From an uncultured Atopobiaceae bacterium (lineage in GTDB: Bacteria > Actinomycetota > Coriobacteriia > Coriobacteriales > Atopobiaceae): 64,000 bases of DNA. Shown piece after piece: positions 17,932 to 27,585 of the stretch (the first letter of the stretch is position 1; each line of letters begins with the position of its first letter). The stretch covers positions 149,960 through 213,959 of the forward strand of contig CALULO010000003.1 in the NCBI GenBank assembly GCA_944321515.1. Direction: 5' to 3'. The position numbers were made by a program, and so were the translations under genes. The notes beneath the pieces were generated by a model that ran no database searches, was not told where the DNA came from, and was given only the letters and a program-made list of their open reading frames with translations.

Positions 17932-20900
17932 CTAGTCAACGGACTTGAGGCTCTCCACCATGTCGATCCCGTCGAGCCGTCGGCGCATCGCCAGCATCAC
18001 GAGCGCCGAGAAGACCAGGGTGAGCGCGAACGCCCCCACGTAGCTCGCCGGGTGAATGACGCGGCCGAACATCACCACGTCGACCTCGGCCGTCACGATA
18101 ACGAAGCCCTCCAGCCACGTGCCGAGCACCATGCCGAGCGCGTCGCCAATAAGCGCCAGGAGCGCGATCTCCCGGAAGATGTAGGAGCCCACCTCGGCGC
18201 GCCTGAAGCCGAGCACCTTGAGCGTGGCAATCTCACGCACGCGCTCGCCGATGTTGATGTTGGTGAGGTTGTAGAGCACGATGAACGCCAGCGCGGCGGC
18301 GGAGACGATAAGCACCGCCACGATGAGGTCCACCGCGGAGAGCATCTCCCGGTACATGGCCACCGTCTCGTCCATGAAGGACACGGTCGAGACATGCCCG
18401 ACGCCTTGCAGCGCATCGGTCAGGGAGCCTCGCGCGGCGGCGTCCGGGCTCGTGGTCGCGTAGATGGTCGAGAAGGACGGGGCCTCTGAGCCCACCACGC
18501 CAGCGGCGAAGAGCTCGTCCCACGCCTCGGGAGAGAGGTAGGCCACCGAGCCCACGTAGTTTTCCGTCACGCCGGTGACGGTGAGCTCACAGCCCTCGCC
18601 CGTGGCGGTGCCCACGGCGTCCTGCCCGTAGAGGGTCACCGTGTCGCCCGGGGTGACGCCAAGCTTGTTTGCCGTCTTCTCCCCAAGAACGAGCCCGCCT
18701 CCCGAGAGCGAGAGGGGCTCCTGCGAGACGCGCTCGCGCATGCTCACCGCAGCGGCAAACGTGTCAGGGTCCTTAGGAACCACCACCTGCACCGAAAGCG
18801 TGCCGTCCGAGGCAACAGATCCAACCTGTGTGTTCACGAGCTGCGCCCGGACAAGCACCTCGGCCCCCTCCGTCGCTGAGATCATGCCCTCGACGGCCTC
18901 GGCGTCCTCAGCCGAGGCCTCGTCGTCCAGGCTCACCGTGGTGTCGTAATGGACGATGGAGCCGAACTGGTTGTCAAGAATGTCCCAGATGGCGTCATGC
19001 AGCCCCAGGCCCACCAGCAGCAGCGCGGCGCAGCCCGAGATGCCGACCACAGTCATGAGCAGGCGCTTCTTGTAGCGGAAGAGATTTCGGCAGGTGACCT
19101 TCCAGGAGAAGGAGAGCCGGCGCCAGAGCGGCCTCACGCGCTCAAGCAGGATGCGCCGCCCCGCGCGCGGCGCCCGCGGCTGCATCAGGGCGGCGGGCGT
19201 CTCCCGCAGGGCGGAGACCACGGCCGCCCAGGTGGCCAGCAACGTCACCGCCACGCCCAGCCCGCCGGAGGTGAGCGCCACCACCGGGTCGATAGGTAGC
19301 GGGAAGTCTAGCTGCGGCACGGCGTAGATGATGCCGTAGGCCGAGGAGACGATGTACGGAAGCACCTGCGAGAGCACCGCCACCCCAAGCGCGGCGCCCG
19401 TGACGGCGGCGGCCCCGGCATAGGCGAGGTACTTGCCGGCAATGCGGGCGGTCCCGTAGCCGAGCGCCTTGTACGTCCCTATCTGCACGCGCTCGTCCTC
19501 CACCATGCGCGTCATCGTGGTGAGCGAGACGAGCGCAGCCACGAGGAAGAACATGAACGGGAACACGGTGGCGATGGTGTCCATGCGCTCTGAGTCGGCC
19601 TGATAGGTGGCGATGCCCTCGCTCTGGGTGCGGTCCAGCACGTAGAGCTGCCCCGGCTCGAGGGCGTCGACCTCGGCCTGCGCGGCGTCAAGGGCCTCCT
19701 GCGCCTCGGCGAGCCGCTCGTCCGCCTCCGCGCGGGAGGCCTTCCAGGCCGCCTCGCCCTCGTCGTAGGCCGCCTGCGCGGCGGCGATCTCCGCGCGAGA
19801 CTGCTCCAGCTGGGCCGCCAGGGAGTCAACCTGCTCCTGTGCGGAGGCAAGCTGCGCCCGTGCGTCCCGCTGGCTGGCGAGAAGCCCCTCCCGACCGGAG
19901 TCCACCTCCGCCTGGGCGGCGGCGACCTGGGCGCGCCCGGAGTCGTAGGCGTCTACCGCGGCGCGCGCCTGCCCAAGCTGGTCTATCTGCGCAAGCGCCG
20001 CCCCCAGTGCCTCGGCCTGCGCGGCGAGCTGAGCGTCCTGGGCGCGCGCGGCGTCCAGCTGCGCCTGCTGCTCGGGCGTGAGGGCGCCCGCGCCCTCTAG
20101 CGCGCCGAGCTGCTCCAAGGCCGGCGCCAAGGAGTCGCGCGCCTGCGTGACCTGTGCGGAGGCCCCCTCCACGCCCGAGCGCGCAGAGGCGAGGTCCTCG
20201 GCCGCGATGCCCTGCCCAGAAAGCGAGGCGAGGAGCTCCCGAAGCCCGGACTCATAGGCGGAGCGAGCGGCCTCGGCCTGGGCGGCCTGGTCGTCAAGCG
20301 CCGCGTCCTGGGCGTCTATCTGCACCTGCGCGTCATCAAGCGCCGCCTGGGCGGCGGCCAGCTCGGATGCGGACCTCTCGCGCTGGGAGTCGAGCTCGGA
20401 GCGGGCGTCGGAAAGCTCGGACTCCCCGGCTGCAAGCCGGGAGACGCCGTCGGCAATCTTTGCCGCCGACGCGTCCAGCTCCTCCCGCGCCCCGGAGAGC
20501 TCGGACTCCGCGGCAGCGCGCTCGTCGGCGAGCCGCGCCGCCTCCTCGTCCACCTTGGACTGGGCGTCGGCGCGCAGGTCCTCCACACGCGCCTCGGCAA
20601 GCTCGTCCGAGCTAGACTCGATGGCCTCGTCAACGGCGCCAACGACCTCCTGATACCTGTCTCCCCCGCTCTGATAGGTGTCCGCGCCCTCCACGCGCAG
20701 GTAGGCCTCGGTGTAGGGCGTGCCCTCGACAAAGGTGTCCGCGGGGACGTACAGGTACTGGTCAATCATCCCGGAGCCGAGCGTCGTGGAGCCGAAGCTC
20801 ACGGTATAGGGGTAGGCCGAGGAGCTTACGGTCCCCGTGACGGTAAGCTCCTCTGTCGTAAGCACGTCGCCATCTCCGGCCTCGTAGAGCACCTCGATGA

Positions 20901-21378
20901 CGTCACCGGGCTCCACGGGCAGGGCGGGGTTGTCCGCAGACGCGACACACTCCCCCGCCGCGGTCGGCCAGGTGCCGGAACGCAGGATGAGCTGGTTGGC
21001 TGTCGGCTCGTCGGCGCCCGCGCCGTCCGTCCCAGACCCCACGTACTCGGCCGGCAGCGTCGCCACGCGGGTGGCCACCTGCTCGGAGCCAACCCGAGCC
21101 ATTACGTCAACCGAGGTCGAGCCGACGGCCGCAGAGACCCCCTCCACCGCAGACAGCCTCTCGAGGTCCTTCTCGCCGAGCCCCTGGGTCGAGACCACGC
21201 GCAGGTCCCAGAGGCGGGTCTCGTCATAGTAGGCGTCCACTGAGGCGCGCATGTCAGGGCCGGCCATGCGCAGGCCGGCGAAGAAGCCGCAGCCGAGCGC
21301 GCAAATCCCGAGGATTGCGAGGAAGCGCCCGAGCGAGGTAGAGACGTCTCGGGCTATGCCACGGGAGAAGGCGCTCAC
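17932..21378 (-). CDS. Giant FtsX-type ABC permease with extracytoplasmic coiled coil
   Basis: 1148 aa. An N-terminal membrane helix (about 15-35) is followed by a periplasm-facing region, a very long Ala/Glu/Gln-rich coiled coil (about 240-580), and two FtsX-type membrane blocks (about 610-740 and 1010-1130) separated by a second extracytoplasmic domain. Such permeases pair with a MacB/LolD-type ATPase and act in mechanotransmission, extrusion of lipids or peptides, or control of cell-wall hydrolases; the substrate is unknown. GTG 21378 lies 1 nt after the stop of the ATPase-permease gene upstream, so the two are translationally coupled and probably form one complex. Confidence 0.85.
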   Translation of the reverse strand: MSAFSRGIARDVSTSLGRFLAILGICALGCGFFAGLRMAGPDMRASVDAYYDETRLWDLRVVSTQGLGEKDLERLSAVEGVSAAVGSTSVDVMARVGSEQVATRVATLPAEYVGSGTDGAGADEPTANQLILRSGTWPTAAGECVASADNPALPVEPGDVIEVLYEAGDGDVLTTEELTVTGTVSSSAYPYTVSFGSTTLGSGMIDQYLYVPADTFVEGTPYTEAYLRVEGADTYQSGGDRYQEVVGAVDEAIESSSDELAEARVEDLRADAQSKVDEEAARLADERAAAESELSGAREELDASAAKIADGVSRLAAGESELSDARSELDSQRERSASELAAAQAALDDAQVQIDAQDAALDDQAAQAEAARSAYESGLRELLASLSGQGIAAEDLASARSGVEGASAQVTQARDSLAPALEQLGALEGAGALTPEQQAQLDAARAQDAQLAAQAEALGAALAQIDQLGQARAAVDAYDSGRAQVAAAQAEVDSGREGLLASQRDARAQLASAQEQVDSLAAQLEQSRAEIAAAQAAYDEGEAAWKASRAEADERLAEAQEALDAAQAEVDALEPGQLYVLDRTQSEGIATYQADSERMDTIATVFPFMFFLVAALVSLTTMTRMVEDERVQIGTYKALGYGTARIAGKYLAYAGAAAVTGAALGVAVLSQVLPYIVSSAYGIIYAVPQLDFPLPIDPVVALTSGGLGVAVTLLATWAAVVSALRETPAALMQPRAPRAGRRILLERVRPLWRRLSFSWKVTCRNLFRYKKRLLMTVVGISGCAALLLVGLGLHDAIWDILDNQFGSIVHYDTTVSLDDEASAEDAEAVEGMISATEGAEVLVRAQLVNTQVGSVASDGTLSVQVVVPKDPDTFAAAVSMRERVSQEPLSLSGGGLVLGEKTANKLGVTPGDTVTLYGQDAVGTATGEGCELTVTGVTENYVGSVAYLSPEAWDELFAAGVVGSEAPSFSTIYATTSPDAAARGSLTDALQGVGHVSTVSFMDETVAMYREMLSAVDLIVAVLIVSAAALAFIVLYNLTNINIGERVREIATLKVLGFRRAEVGSYIFREIALLALIGDALGMVLGTWLEGFVIVTAEVDVVMFGRVIHPASYVGAFALTLVFSALVMLAMRRRLDGIDMVESLKSVD

Positions 21379-21379
21379 G

Positions 21380-24300
21380 TCACTCGCTCCTCAGGGCCTC
21401 CACCGGGTCCTCGTGCGAGGCCTTGCGCGCGGGCAGGAGGCCCGCGATCATCGTGAGCGCCACGGAGATGAGCACGAGCACGGCCGCAGACTCCCACGGC
21501 AGGGTCATGATGCCTTCCACGGCGAAGTCGTGCAGAACCCAGGCGTTCACCGGGACCGAGACGGCCAGCACCACGGCAATGGCAAAGAGCCCGGAGATGA
21601 GGCCCTCAATGAAGGTCTCGGCGTTGAACACGTTGGCGACGTTTCTCTTTGACGCCCCGATGGCGCGCAGGATCCCGATCTCCTTCTTGCGCTCGAGCAC
21701 GCTGATGTAGGTGATGATCCCGATCATGATGGAGCTCACCACCAGCGAGATGCTCACGAAGGCAACCAGGACCAGCGAGATCATGTTCACAATGTCGGTC
21801 ACGCTGCCCATGATGATGCCCATGTAGTCGGTGTAGGTGATGACGCCGTCCTCGTTGCCGGCGGCGCGCTGCTCCTCGTTGTAGCGGTCGATGGCGTCAA
21901 GGACGCGCTCCTTGGCCTCGAAGTCTCGCGGGTAGATCTGGATGGCGGCCGGGTCGTCCTCGGTGGCATAGCCGAGCGTCGAGAGGTTGTTCTCGTAGGT
22001 GAGCTGGCTCGCGTTGGCATAGCTCTCCATGAGCGAGGCGAGGTCCTCGGCGTCCATGTTGAAATGGACGGCCGAGGCCAGCGCGCCCGCGTCGACGTGG
22101 AAGGAGCTCTGAAGGCTGGAGAGGCTCTGGGCCACCTGCCCGGCATACTGGCTGAGGACGGACGACATCGCGGACTGGAGCTGCGCGGAGATGGCGCTTC
22201 CCACCTGGGAGGACATGCTCTGCAGGAAGCTCTGCAGGTAGGGCGCGAGGCTGCCGGAGACGTAGTCGCGCACGATCTTCTCCACGCGCTCGCGCACCGG
22301 CTGGCCGGCCACCGCCTCGATCTGGTCGAGGAAGGACTGGGCGTCGTCGGTGGCGAGGTAGGTCTCGAGGCTTGCCGCGAGGTTCTGGACGAAGGCCGGG
22401 TCTTCAGGGTCGAGGGCGCCGCCGTTTGCGCCCCACCAGGCCACGAAGCCCTGCGTGAGCTGGCCGCCGAGGGACGTCACCTGCTGCAGCTCGTCGGTGG
22501 TGAGCGGCGGGTTGGCGATGGTCTCGTCGAGGATGGCCGAGAAGTCCGGCGCAGGCACGCCGGCCACGAGCGCGTCGACGTCAATCTGGTCGGCAACGGA
22601 CGAGAGGTCCACGGAGATGCCGGAGAGGTCCAGGCTGGACGGGTCAAGGCCGGCGGCGAGGGCGCTCGTGTCGAAGGAGAAGGCCGAGCGCAGGGCATTC
22701 TCGTCCACCGAGAAGAGGTCCTCGAGGCTCACGCCCTGGCGCGCCTGCTCCTGGAGGTCGGCGAAGGTCTCGCCGGTGAAGACGTCGGTGTCGGGGTTCG
22801 CGAGCTGCTGCTGGACGATCTCCGAGCTGGCGGCGCGCTCCATGAGCTCCTCGGTGAGGCCGTGGGTGTAGGCGATCCCGGCCGTGAGTGCCTTGGCGTC
22901 GTTGCTCTCATTGGGGCGCACTACGCCAACCACGTGCAGGTCAAGACCGTTGTTGACGGCCTGCGCCATGAAGTCTGCGTCGTTGGCCATGCTCGTCCAA
23001 CCGCCCGTCTCGTCGTTTCTGCGATAGGTGTCGGCAGGACTCAGGACCTTGAAGGAGAGGGAGAGCGCGTCGTCGTAGGTGAAGTCGACGTCGTCGGCCG
23101 TCACGTCCGTCTCGCCGGCGGTGCCGCTCATGGTGGAGGAGACCATCTGGGTGAGCTCGTTGGGGTCGAGCACGCCGATGCCATAGAGCGTGTAGTCGCT
23201 GATGCCGCCGCTCTGGGTGAGCACGAGCACGCACTCGTCCGGCGCGGTCGCCCAGCGTCCGGCCACGACGTCGTACTGGGAGTCGAGGAGCTCCTGGTCA
23301 TCGATCATCTCGTTGAAGACTGACATCCCGCCGCCGTTCATGCCGGCCGTGACGGTGCCGGACGCGCCGCCGGTCATGGTGGTGGAGAGCGCGTTGGGGC
23401 TGAGCTGGACCGCGCCGTCGGCGGTGTCGGCGGAGTAGACGAGCGGCGTGAGGCCGTAGTCGTACTGGATGGCGTTGACGTCACCCTCTATGCCGGCCTC
23501 GCCTGACTCGAGGTAGCTCTTGAGGCCGGAGAGGTCGTTGGAGCCAACCGACGCGAACATGTCCTGCAGCATCGTGTACTCGGGGATCGAGGAGGAGGCG
23601 TCGTCCCCGGAGGCGGCTCCGGCGTCCGCGTCCTTCCCGCCGCCCTGGGAGCCGGCCTCTGCGGAGTCCGCGCCCCCGTCCTCGGAAAGCATCGAGGAGA
23701 GGTCGTAGCTCTGCTTGGTGATGGAGAGCGGGTAGCTGGAGAGCGTGTCCTCCTCAACGCGAGCGATGTAGCCGTTGACGCCGTTGGCGAGCGCCAGGAT
23801 GGCGGCGATGCCAATGATGCCAATCGAGCCGGCGAAGGCCGTCATGACGGTGCGGCCCTTCTTGGTCATGAGGTTGTTGAACGAGAGGCCGAGCGCCGTG
23901 AGGAAGCTCATCGATGTGCGGCGCGCCTGCTTGGCCTCGCGGCGCGGGGCGGTCGCCGGGTCGAAGGGGTCGGAGTCCGCGGTGATGTGGCCGTCGTGAA
24001 GCTCCACGATGCGCGTCGCGTACTGACGCGCGAGCTCGGGGTTGTGGGTGACCATCACCACCAGCCTGTCCTGCGCCACCTCCTTGAGCAGGTCCATGAC
24101 CTGCACGGAAGTCTCCGAGTCCAGTGCGCCGGTGGGTTCGTCGGCAAGAAGGATCTCGGGGTCGTTGATGAGGGCGCGGGCGATGGCCACGCGCTGCATC
24201 TGGCCGCCGGAGAGCTGGCTGGGCCTCTTGTTGACGTGGTCGGCGAGCCCCACGCGCGCCAGGGCGTCCAACGCGCGGCGGCGGCGCTCGGCGCGGCCCA

Positions 24301-24637
24301 CGCCCGAGAGCGTGAGCGCCAGCTCCACATTGGCGAGAATCGTCTGGTGCGGGATGAGGTTGTAGCTCTGGAAGACGAAGCCGATGCGGTTGTTGCGGTA
24401 GGTGTCCCAGTCTCGGTCCCGGTACTTCTTGGTGGAGATGCCATCGATCACGAGGTCTCCCTCGTCAAAGTGATCGAGGCCGCCCACGATGTTGAGCATG
24501 GTGGTCTTGCCGGAGCCCGACGGACCGAGCACGGCAACGAACTCGCTGTCGCGAAAGGCCACGGATACGTGGTCGAGCGCAACCTGCGTGAAGGACGCGG
24601 TGGTGTAACGCTTGCAGATGCCATTGAGCTCGAGCAT
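21380..24637 (-). CDS. ABC transporter, ATPase fused to FtsX-type permease (MacB-like)
   Basis: 1085 aa fusion. Residues 1-225 are an ATPase of the LolD/MacB class: Walker A GPSGSGKT (38-45), Q-loop [10 protein letters not shown], signature LSGGQ, Walker [13 protein letters not shown] and H-loop THNPELA. A membrane helix at about 260-290 leads into a large extracytoplasmic domain (about 300-920) with acidic and Gln/Ser-rich parts, then three membrane helices of the FtsX domain (about 940-1080) with the [16 protein letters not shown] segment. It follows a perfect GGAGG site. With the next gene it makes a two-permease, one-ATPase-type machine, so two copies of this protein or a shared ATPase are needed for two nucleotide sites. 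Confidence 0.88.
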   Translation of the reverse strand: MLELNGICKRYTTASFTQVALDHVSVAFRDSEFVAVLGPSGSGKTTMLNIVGGLDHFDEGDLVIDGISTKKYRDRDWDTYRNNRIGFVFQSYNLIPHQTILANVELALTLSGVGRAERRRRALDALARVGLADHVNKRPSQLSGGQMQRVAIARALINDPEILLADEPTGALDSETSVQVMDLLKEVAQDRLVVMVTHNPELARQYATRIVELHDGHITADSDPFDPATAPRREAKQARRTSMSFLTALGLSFNNLMTKKGRTVMTAFAGSIGIIGIAAILALANGVNGYIARVEEDTLSSYPLSITKQSYDLSSMLSEDGGADSAEAGSQGGGKDADAGAASGDDASSSIPEYTMLQDMFASVGSNDLSGLKSYLESGEAGIEGDVNAIQYDYGLTPLVYSADTADGAVQLSPNALSTTMTGGASGTVTAGMNGGGMSVFNEMIDDQELLDSQYDVVAGRWATAPDECVLVLTQSGGISDYTLYGIGVLDPNELTQMVSSTMSGTAGETDVTADDVDFTYDDALSLSFKVLSPADTYRRNDETGGWTSMANDADFMAQAVNNGLDLHVVGVVRPNESNDAKALTAGIAYTHGLTEELMERAASSEIVQQQLANPDTDVFTGETFADLQEQARQGVSLEDLFSVDENALRSAFSFDTSALAAGLDPSSLDLSGISVDLSSVADQIDVDALVAGVPAPDFSAILDETIANPPLTTDELQQVTSLGGQLTQGFVAWWGANGGALDPEDPAFVQNLAASLETYLATDDAQSFLDQIEAVAGQPVRERVEKIVRDYVSGSLAPYLQSFLQSMSSQVGSAISAQLQSAMSSVLSQYAGQVAQSLSSLQSSFHVDAGALASAVHFNMDAEDLASLMESYANASQLTYENNLSTLGYATEDDPAAIQIYPRDFEAKERVLDAIDRYNEEQRAAGNEDGVITYTDYMGIIMGSVTDIVNMISLVLVAFVSISLVVSSIMIGIITYISVLERKKEIGILRAIGASKRNVANVFNAETFIEGLISGLFAIAVVLAVSVPVNAWVLHDFAVEGIMTLPWESAAVLVLISVALTMIAGLLPARKASHEDPVEALRSE

Positions 24638-24731
24638 GGGTCCTCCGAGACGTTATTTGCATATGAGACATAGCGTACCCAATCGCACGGCACGAGAGAC
24701 TTCCACATTCGAATTCGATTCAAAACCAGCT

Positions 24732-24808
24732 GCCGCCGGCCGGGGGCGGTTTACGCCAGCCGCCGGCCAGGGCGGTTTACGCCAGGCGCTGGCCGGGGGG
24801 CGGTCCTA
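24732..24808. repeat. Tandem repeat, about 26 bp, three units
   Basis: Units begin at 24732, 24759 and 24785. The first two share GCCGCCGGCC and GGCGGTTTACGCCA and differ by one inserted G and one substitution; the third is degenerate (GGCGCTGGCCGGGGGGCGG). It lies directly beside the 23 bp inverted repeat family. Confidence 0.75.
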
Positions 24809-24833
24809 AGCCCAATCTATGGGCACGCCATGC

Positions 24834-25051
24834 GCGTTCGGGCCCTTCGTGAGGTGAAATCGTATTTGGACGAGCGTTCGGGCCCTTCGTGAGGTGGGGA
24901 AAACAGCCTCCAATAGGCTGCGACTCGGCAAAACACCTGTTGAGCAATTTCCGATAGGTCCAAAAGCCTCATCAGGAGCTGGAAAAGCCACCTCACGAAG
25001 GGCCCGAACGCGTCGGGACAGGCCATTTCACCTCACGAGGGGCCCGAACGC
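24834..25051. repeat. Four copies of a 23 bp element, two direct and two inverted
   Basis: GCGTTCGGGCCCTTCGTGAG (then GTG) occurs at 24834-24856 and 24874-24896, and its reverse complement at 24989-25011 and 25029-25051 (last copy with one change, GAGGGG for GAAGGG). The pairs face each other across about 92 bp of unique sequence containing a small CAGCCT...AGGCTG hairpin. The RNA would fold into a long double stem. Spacing between the members of each pair is the same, 40 bp. Confidence 0.85.
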
Positions 25052-25113
25052 AGGCTGAACCGACGCCAACACGCCCCCTAAGCAAAAGTCCGCCGGGCAG
25101 AACCGCCGCCCGC

Positions 25114-26523
25114 CTAGCCCAACAGGATGCGACGGCACTCCCGGACGCAGAGCAGGTAGTACAGGGTGAGCATCGCGAGCGTCCCGCCGATCGAGAGGCC
25201 GGCAACGGCCGCAAAGACGCCGTCCGACACGCCCGACGCGAGCGAGCGGACCAGCGTGAGCCCCGCGAGGTCGTGCGCCACCGCCATCGCGGCCGGCAGG
25301 GCGAAAGACGCCCCCACCTGCGCTCGGATGGCAGCGAGGACCTCACGCGGCTCCGCCCCGAGCTCGATAAGCGTTGCGTAGGCAAGCCGGCCGTCAATCG
25401 CCTGGGAGAGCTGCTGCAGCGCAAGCACGGCTGCCGCTGTAACGAGAAACGTCTCGCCGTAGAAGATGCCCACGTAACCGATCGGGGCGAGGCTCGCCGC
25501 CGAGGGCGCGCCCGGGCCCGCGACACCCGCCACGCGCTGGCCCACGGAGAACGCTAGCCCCGCACAGGCCATGCAGACGGCGCACGCCAGCAGCACGCAC
25601 GTGCACGAGAGCGCCTGGCAGCCAGACGAGACGCGTGCCTCCAGCTGCCGCAACGCAAAGGCGCGCAGCCCCTTCCAGTAGCCCGGACGAAGCCGGGCAA
25701 TCGCCGGCACGCGCGCCGCCACAACCCGAAAGACAAGCGAGGTGGCCACGTAGGCAGCCCATCCCATCGGCAGGATCGCCAGGACAAAGAGGCCCGACTG
25801 CACCACGCACGTCCCCCAGACCACAGCAAGAAGCGCGATGGCAAGCACGCACTGGGCCCTCGTGACTGACTGCCCCGCGAGGGCGAGCCGCTCCGGGGCT
25901 CGGTCGTGCTCGAGGAGCTCCAGAAGCGGCCGCCGACACACGTCCACCACGCAGAGCAGAATGGCTCCGCCTTCTATGACGGCAAACCAACCGCAGGTTG
26001 CAAGTGCCGCATCAGACGAGAAGAACCACGCGAGGCGCCACGGCACCCCAAAGACAAAGGCCGCGACCAATCCGAAAGCGGGACTAAGCGCCATCCCAAT
26101 CACCAATCCCGCCGCTAGCCCGAGCACACCCGTGAACGCGCCCTCCGCGGCAACTACCGCGGCGAGCGTGGGGACGCGCATGCCGAGGACGCCATAGAGG
26201 CCAAACTCCCTCGAGCGCCGTCGCACGATAAAGCGGCTCGCATAGGCCGCAAGCACTGCAAACACCAGCACCACGAAGACCGAGAACGCCCCGGTTACGC
26301 CTTGCGACCTGACGACGACCTCCGCCTGCTCGACGTTGAGCGGAAGCGCAAGCAGGTAGTCGCCAGACGCGTTGAACGCGTAGAGAAGGCATGCCGAAAA
26401 CGCGAGCGTGGCAAAGTAGACCGAGTAGTCTCGCACGCAGCGGCTCACGTTGCCGAGCGCAAGGCGAGGGACAAGCGGCAGGGCGCACGTGCGCTCCTGC
26501 GCGGCAGACGAGGAAACGGGCAT
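25114..26523 (-). CDS. BceB-like FtsX-family permease without ATPase partner
   Basis: 469 aa with about ten hydrophobic helices. The N-terminal pattern (LALGNVSRCVRDYSVYFATL) is like the start of bacitracin-exporter permeases (BceB/YxdM), and an FtsX-type helix set follows (VVRSQGVTGAFSVFVVLVF). The usual extracellular loop of about 200 residues between helices 7 and 8 is missing, so it is shorter than BceB (about 650 aa). No ATPase gene lies next to it; upstream is a divergent peptidase, downstream only repeats and a fused ABC gene with its own ATPase. ATG 26523 with GAAGGGAG is preferred to GTG 26529. It may be a relic or may borrow an ATPase. Confidence 0.65.
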   Translation of the reverse strand: MPVSSSAAQERTCALPLVPRLALGNVSRCVRDYSVYFATLAFSACLLYAFNASGDYLLALPLNVEQAEVVVRSQGVTGAFSVFVVLVFAVLAAYASRFIVRRRSREFGLYGVLGMRVPTLAAVVAAEGAFTGVLGLAAGLVIGMALSPAFGLVAAFVFGVPWRLAWFFSSDAALATCGWFAVIEGGAILLCVVDVCRRPLLELLEHDRAPERLALAGQSVTRAQCVLAIALLAVVWGTCVVQSGLFVLAILPMGWAAYVATSLVFRVVAARVPAIARLRPGYWKGLRAFALRQLEARVSSGCQALSCTCVLLACAVCMACAGLAFSVGQRVAGVAGPGAPSAASLAPIGYVGIFYGETFLVTAAAVLALQQLSQAIDGRLAYATLIELGAEPREVLAAIRAQVGASFALPAAMAVAHDLAGLTLVRSLASGVSDGVFAAVAGLSIGGTLAMLTLYYLLCVRECRRILLG

Positions 26524-26650
26524 GGGCACTCCCTTCGACGGGCGGGTGGGACGCCGTCATCGTGCCTCCCTCCGCGCAGAGGCGCCATCGGGCGGGCTTA
26601 TCGAAGGCTAAGGTTTTCGCAAGGCGGCCGCCCAAAGCCGGCCCTTACGC

Positions 26651-26662
26651 TACACTGCCCCC
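26651..26662 (+). promoter_or_regulatory. -10-like TACACT immediately before the peptidase start (possible leaderless mRNA)
   Basis: TACACT at 26651-26656 ends 6 nt before ATG 26663 and no ribosome binding site is visible. In actinobacteria a TANNNT element 6-9 nt before a start codon often marks a leaderless transcript. Confidence 0.4.
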
Positions 26663-27325
26663 ATGTCAAACACTGGAGGACACACTACGGTGCTCACGGC
26701 CGGCGGGCCAGACGGGGTGCCCGTGGAGGTCGAGCGCAAGAGCGTGCGGCGGCTCAACCTGAGGGTGCGCCCAGACGGCTCGGCCCACCTCTCCATCCCA
26801 GCACGCTGCCCGATCGCCGAGGCCCAGCGATTCCTGGACGACCACGAGGCCTGGCTTCGCACGCGCATCAGCCGGCGGGCGGCGCGCGCCGCAGCCCCGG
26901 ACGGCCGGGTGCCGCTGTGGGGCCGCCTCGTGACGCCGTCGCAGGGCACCTCCTCCGATGAGCTCCATCGCGCCGAGCTGGCTGCCCGCCTGCCGGAGGT
27001 AATTGCACATATGGAGGCCGCAACCGGCCAGCACGCCAGCGCCTGGCAGCTGCGCGCCATGTCCACGCGCTGGGGCTCCTGCACGCCCAGGACCGGCCGC
27101 ATCCGCATAAACGTGCGCCTGGCCGCCTACCCGCCCACCTGCCTTGACTACGTGGTGGCCCATGAGCTCACGCACCTGGCCGAGCCAAGCCACAACGAGC
27201 GCTTCCACAAGCTGCTCGCCCAGGCCTACCCGGACGAGCGCCTCGCCCGCGCGCTGCTTCGGCAGGACCCGCGGGCCCTTGCGGAGGTGGCGGCCGAGCG
27301 CACGCCGGCCGAACGCGCCGGTTGA
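26663..27325 (+). CDS. YgjP-like metallopeptidase domain protein (DUF45/M48-like)
   Basis: 220 aa. The N-terminal half has the beta-rich segment of YgjP/DUF45 proteins (VERKSVRRLNLRVRPDGSAH). The C-terminal half has MSTRWGSCTP and the zinc site HELTHLAEPSHNERF, where HExxH plus the later His bind zinc. It is cytosolic with no membrane segment. The family is found beside restriction or housekeeping genes; its substrate is unknown. The start has no Shine-Dalgarno but a -10-like element 6 nt upstream, so translation may be leaderless. It is followed by a repeat cluster shared with the convergent cstA gene. Confidence 0.85.
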   Translation: MSNTGGHTTVLTAGGPDGVPVEVERKSVRRLNLRVRPDGSAHLSIPARCPIAEAQRFLDDHEAWLRTRISRRAARAAAPDGRVPLWGRLVTPSQGTSSDELHRAELAARLPEVIAHMEAATGQHASAWQLRAMSTRWGSCTPRTGRIRINVRLAAYPPTCLDYVVAHELTHLAEPSHNERFHKLLAQAYPDERLARALLRQDPRALAEVAAERTPAERAG

Positions 27326-27329
27326 ACCC

Positions 27330-27560
27330 CATACGCAGTCTCGCTCTTCTCGCCACGGAGCCACGCCGACTGAACCCCCATGCGCAACCTCGTTTTTCTC
27401 ACCACGGGGTGATTGTGCATGCAATTCTTTGAACCAATACACGCGCAGCCTCAAGAAGCCGAGCCCAGCTGGCGAGAAAAACGAGGTTGCGCGTGAATTG
27501 GTTAAGAAAAAAGCACGCGCAACCTCGCGAGAACGAAAAGCGAGGTTGCGCGTGCAGAAA
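27330..27560. repeat. Cluster of GCGCAACCTCG-type repeats in both orientations, with a 16 bp hairpin
   Basis: Between the convergent peptidase and cstA genes. GCGCAACCTCG-like words occur at 27333 (variant), 27382 and 27515 and inverted at 27483 and 27541. Two direct units (TGAACCCCATACGCAGTCTC and a close copy) are about 49 bp apart. The clearest structure is a perfect 16 bp stem, GCACGCGCAACCTCGC (27513-27528) with its complement (27540-27555), followed by AGAAAAA. It may serve as a two-way terminator. One CTTCTCGCC word lies at 27346. Confidence 0.75.
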
Positions 27561-27585
27561 AACGCGCCGACGAAGCGGGGTGGGG

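Larger units (their letters stand above)
24638..25113. other. Intergenic region dominated by repeats
   Basis: 476 bp between the fused ABC gene (its 5' end) and the BceB-like permease (its 3' end). It contains a short AT-rich part next to the ABC gene (24655-24725, possible promoter on the minus strand), a GC-rich tandem repeat (24732-24808) and four copies of a 23 bp element (24834-25051). No supported gene. Confidence 0.6.
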
